Assembly (NCBI GenBank): GCA_946481135.1
Contig: CAMLMQ010000165.1
Location: forward strand, 1-6,627
Reading direction: 5' to 3'
DNA from: an uncultured Microbacteriaceae bacterium
GTDB lineage: Bacteria; Actinomycetota; Actinomycetes; Actinomycetales; Microbacteriaceae
DNA length: 6,627 bases
The notes beneath the pieces were generated by a model. That model was not told the DNA's origin and did not search any database. It saw nothing but the letters and a program-made list of their open reading frames with translations. Each line of letters starts with the position of its first letter. The first letter of the stretch is position 1. This document shows, one piece after another, positions 5,661 through 6,627 of this stretch. Both the position numbers and the translations under genes were made by a program.

Positions 5661-6433
5661 TCGAGGGTCGTGAAGAGGTAGTTGCGCACCTCGGGACGGA
5701 TCTCGCGTGTGGGCGTCCACCGCGCGTCCGCCCACGTGTACATGCGGTAGTCGGGCCAGCGCGTCATGACGTGGTCGAGGAACTCCGCGGCGGTCGTGCG
5801 GCCGTAGCGCACGAGGCGTCGATCTTCGATCTCGAGCAGGAGGCTCGGCCGGTCGCGCTCGACGACCCCCTCCGCGCCCTCGAGCACGGAGGGCTCGAAG
5901 CCCTCGACGTCGACCTTGATGAACGCGATGCGCTCGAGGCCCTCCCGCTCGACCCAGGCGTCGATCGTCTCGACGGGCGTCGGGGTGTGGCGCACCCGAT
6001 GCGGGCTCTTCTCCTGCACGCCGTCGGCGATGTGACCGTGGCCGAAGATCGGCAGCCCGAAGATCAGGGGAACCGCGATGCTGCTCTCCCCGGCGCTCGG
6101 GCCCATCGCGACCCGCCGGATGACGCCGCGGCGGGCACCGGTGAGGCCGCGGAGGAACCGCACGACGTGGAAGTTGCGCGGCTGGGGGTCGAAGGAGTCG
6201 ACGCGCCCCGTCGGACCGGTGAGGTAGGACAGCGGCACGGTGTACATGCCGAGCGCCGCACCGACGTCGATGACGGTGTCGCCGGGCTTCACGACCTGAT
6301 CCAGGCCCCGCACCTCGGGCTCGGCCCAGTCGATGCGGCTCGCGCTCGCGTAGAGGGCGGTGCCGAGGCGCTGCCGCCAGTTGCCGCGTACGGCCTTGAG
6401 CGCGCGGGAAGCCGTCGGGGGGGCGTCGGTCAC
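5651..6433 (-). CDS. FkbM-family SAM-dependent methyltransferase
   Basis: This 260-residue protein belongs to the FkbM family, class I methyltransferases that usually O-methylate sugars or natural-product hydroxyls. SAM motif I is VIDVGAALGMY (54-64), and the acidic strand-2 end is FDP with Asp82, where FEP is common. The family signature FIKVDVEGFEPSVLEGA lies at 171-187, with Asp175, Glu177 and Glu180, followed by LLLEIE. No signal peptide or membrane segment is seen. The GTG at 6433-6431 is chosen because GAGG lies 5 nt upstream and the frame further upstream is low-complexity GC repeat; the next plausible Met would remove motif I. A weak -10 (TAGAGT) lies 60 nt upstream. It converges on the signalling operon with a 4-nt tail overlap. 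There are no glycosyltransferase or biosynthetic genes in the window, so its substrate cannot be inferred. Confidence 0.9.
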   Translation of the reverse strand: MTDAPPTASRALKAVRGNWRQRLGTALYASASRIDWAEPEVRGLDQVVKPGDTVIDVGAALGMYTVPLSYLTGPTGRVDSFDPQPRNFHVVRFLRGLTGARRGVIRRVAMGPSAGESSIAVPLIFGLPIFGHGHIADGVQEKSPHRVRHTPTPVETIDAWVEREGLERIAFIKVDVEGFEPSVLEGAEGVVERDRPSLLLEIEDRRLVRYGRTTAAEFLDHVMTRWPDYRMYTWADARWTPTREIRPEVRNYLFTTLDLG

Positions 6434-6438
6434 GAATA

Positions 6439-6442
6439 CCTC
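6439..6442 (-). promoter_or_regulatory. Short ribosome binding site for the FkbM gene
   Basis: The minus strand reads GAGG, then a 5-nt spacer, then GTG at 6433-6431. It is short but well placed and supports the GTG start. Confidence 0.5.
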
Positions 6443-6456
6443 GCGGGATGGTGGTG

Positions 6457-6490
6457 CGCGGGTCGCGGGCTCGCGGGTTCGCGCGTCGCG
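6457..6490. repeat. Degenerate short tandem repeat, CGCGGG units
   Basis: Consecutive 7-8-base units begin with CGCG: CGCGGGT, CGCGGGCT, CGCGGGTT, CGCGCGT, then CGCGAC. A further CGCGGGA lies at 6442-6448. The array falls between the candidate -10 and the start codon of the FkbM gene, so it would be in that mRNA's leader. It may be replication-slippage sequence or a protein-binding cluster. Confidence 0.45.
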
Positions 6491-6493
6491 ACA

Positions 6494-6499
6494 ACTCTA
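6494..6499 (-). promoter_or_regulatory. Weak candidate -10 for the FkbM gene
   Basis: The minus strand reads TAGAGT, matching TANNNT, about 60 nt before the GTG. No good -35 is seen. This is the only AT-containing hexamer of this form in the divergent intergenic region on this strand. Confidence 0.3.
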
Positions 6500-6517
6500 G
6501 GGGCGCGCGAGCCGCGG

Positions 6518-6528
6518 CGGATCATCCG
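6518..6528. promoter_or_regulatory. Short perfect palindrome in the divergent region
   Basis: CGGAT and ATCCG flank a single C. It sits between the starts of the FkbM gene and the probable ppnP gene, where it could be an operator. An 11-base palindrome can also arise by chance in GC-rich DNA. Confidence 0.25.
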
Positions 6529-6546
6529 AGAGGTGGACGAGGAAAC

Positions 6547-6572
6547 GGGGCCGGATCGAGCGATCCGGCCCC
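6547..6572. terminator. Strong 12-bp-arm hairpin upstream of ppnP
   Basis: GGGGCCGGATCG and CGATCCGGCCCC are perfect complementary arms around a 2-base centre, or 11 bp around a 4-base loop. On the minus strand the hairpin is followed by GTTTCC, which gives it the look of an intrinsic terminator for leftward transcription. On the plus strand it ends only 13 nt before the predicted ppnP GTG. As a terminator it has no obvious parent gene, because the neighbouring genes diverge. It may instead block antisense transcription from the right, or act as a ppnP leader structure. Confidence 0.55.
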
Positions 6573-6585
6573 GCAGGCCGCGTCC

Positions 6586-6627
6586 GTGCAGACGAAGGCC
6601 AACGTCTACTTCGACGGCAAGTGCGTC
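6586..6627 (+). CDS. ppnP: Probable pyrimidine/purine nucleoside phosphorylase PpnP, N-terminus (cut by right edge)
   Basis: Only 14 codons are present, but TKANVYFDGKCV closely resembles the conserved start of PpnP (YaiE/DUF1255) proteins, small cupin-fold enzymes of about 95-105 residues that phosphorolyse several nucleosides to free base and ribose-1-phosphate. GTG at 6586 would give Met-Gln-Thr-Lys before the ANVYFDG block, a normal N-terminal length. The frame is open further upstream but contains no ATG, GTG or TTG, so GTG is the only canonical start. The nearest Shine-Dalgarno candidate is a weak AGG about 8 nt upstream, and the strong hairpin ends 13 nt before the start. The assignment rests on a short match and would be settled by the sequence beyond the right edge. 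Confidence 0.65.
   Translation, partial: MQTKANVYFDGKCV

Noticed and set aside
1..6627. Recurring GGATG/GGCATCC-type words
   Set aside because: They recur in coding sequence on both strands as Asp, Met and Ile codon contexts. I see no orientation bias or regular spacing that would suggest a functional motif.

Overview
This is a high-GC window with tightly packed genes, GTG starts and TANNNT -10 motifs placed directly in front of start codons. Together with the protein families, this points to an actinobacterium, probably Micrococcales and most likely Microbacteriaceae. The lineage is inferred from style and gene content. No rRNA, tRNA, insertion sequence, integrase or CRISPR array is visible.

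Left part (1-1264, minus strand): the 5' third of an acyl-CoA carboxylase alpha subunit (biotin carboxylase) runs off the left edge. Upstream of it lies a Maf-family nucleotide pyrophosphatase. A maf gene beside acyl-CoA carboxylase genes is a familiar actinobacterial arrangement. The 81-bp gap between them holds three consecutive hairpins, one of which overlaps a candidate -10 at the carboxylase start.

Centre-left (1287-2513, plus strand): a TRAM-domain, TrmA/RumA-type RNA uridine-5 methyltransferase diverges from maf across only 22 bp. It retains the catalytic Cys but has no other cysteine, so it cannot carry the family's iron-sulphur cluster.

Centre (2643-5654, plus strand): a compact signalling operon. 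It encodes a NarL-type response regulator, a six-TM histidine kinase with an intact HD box and ATPase motifs, and a second six-TM protein of the same architecture. In the second protein the phospho-His, the N-box Asn and the DxGxG motif are all missing. The three genes overlap (14 nt, then ATGA), so the products are probably made together. The likely picture is a two-component system with a dedicated pseudokinase partner, and this is the most interesting item in the window.

Right part (5651-6627): an FkbM-family methyltransferase on the minus strand converges on the operon, and its stop codon overlaps the operon's stop codon inside the loop of a perfect palindrome. Divergent from it, at the right edge, is the beginning of a probable PpnP-type nucleoside phosphorylase on the plus strand. 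Their 152-bp shared region contains short GC-rich tandem repeats, a small palindrome and a 12-bp-arm hairpin placed unusually close to the ppnP start.
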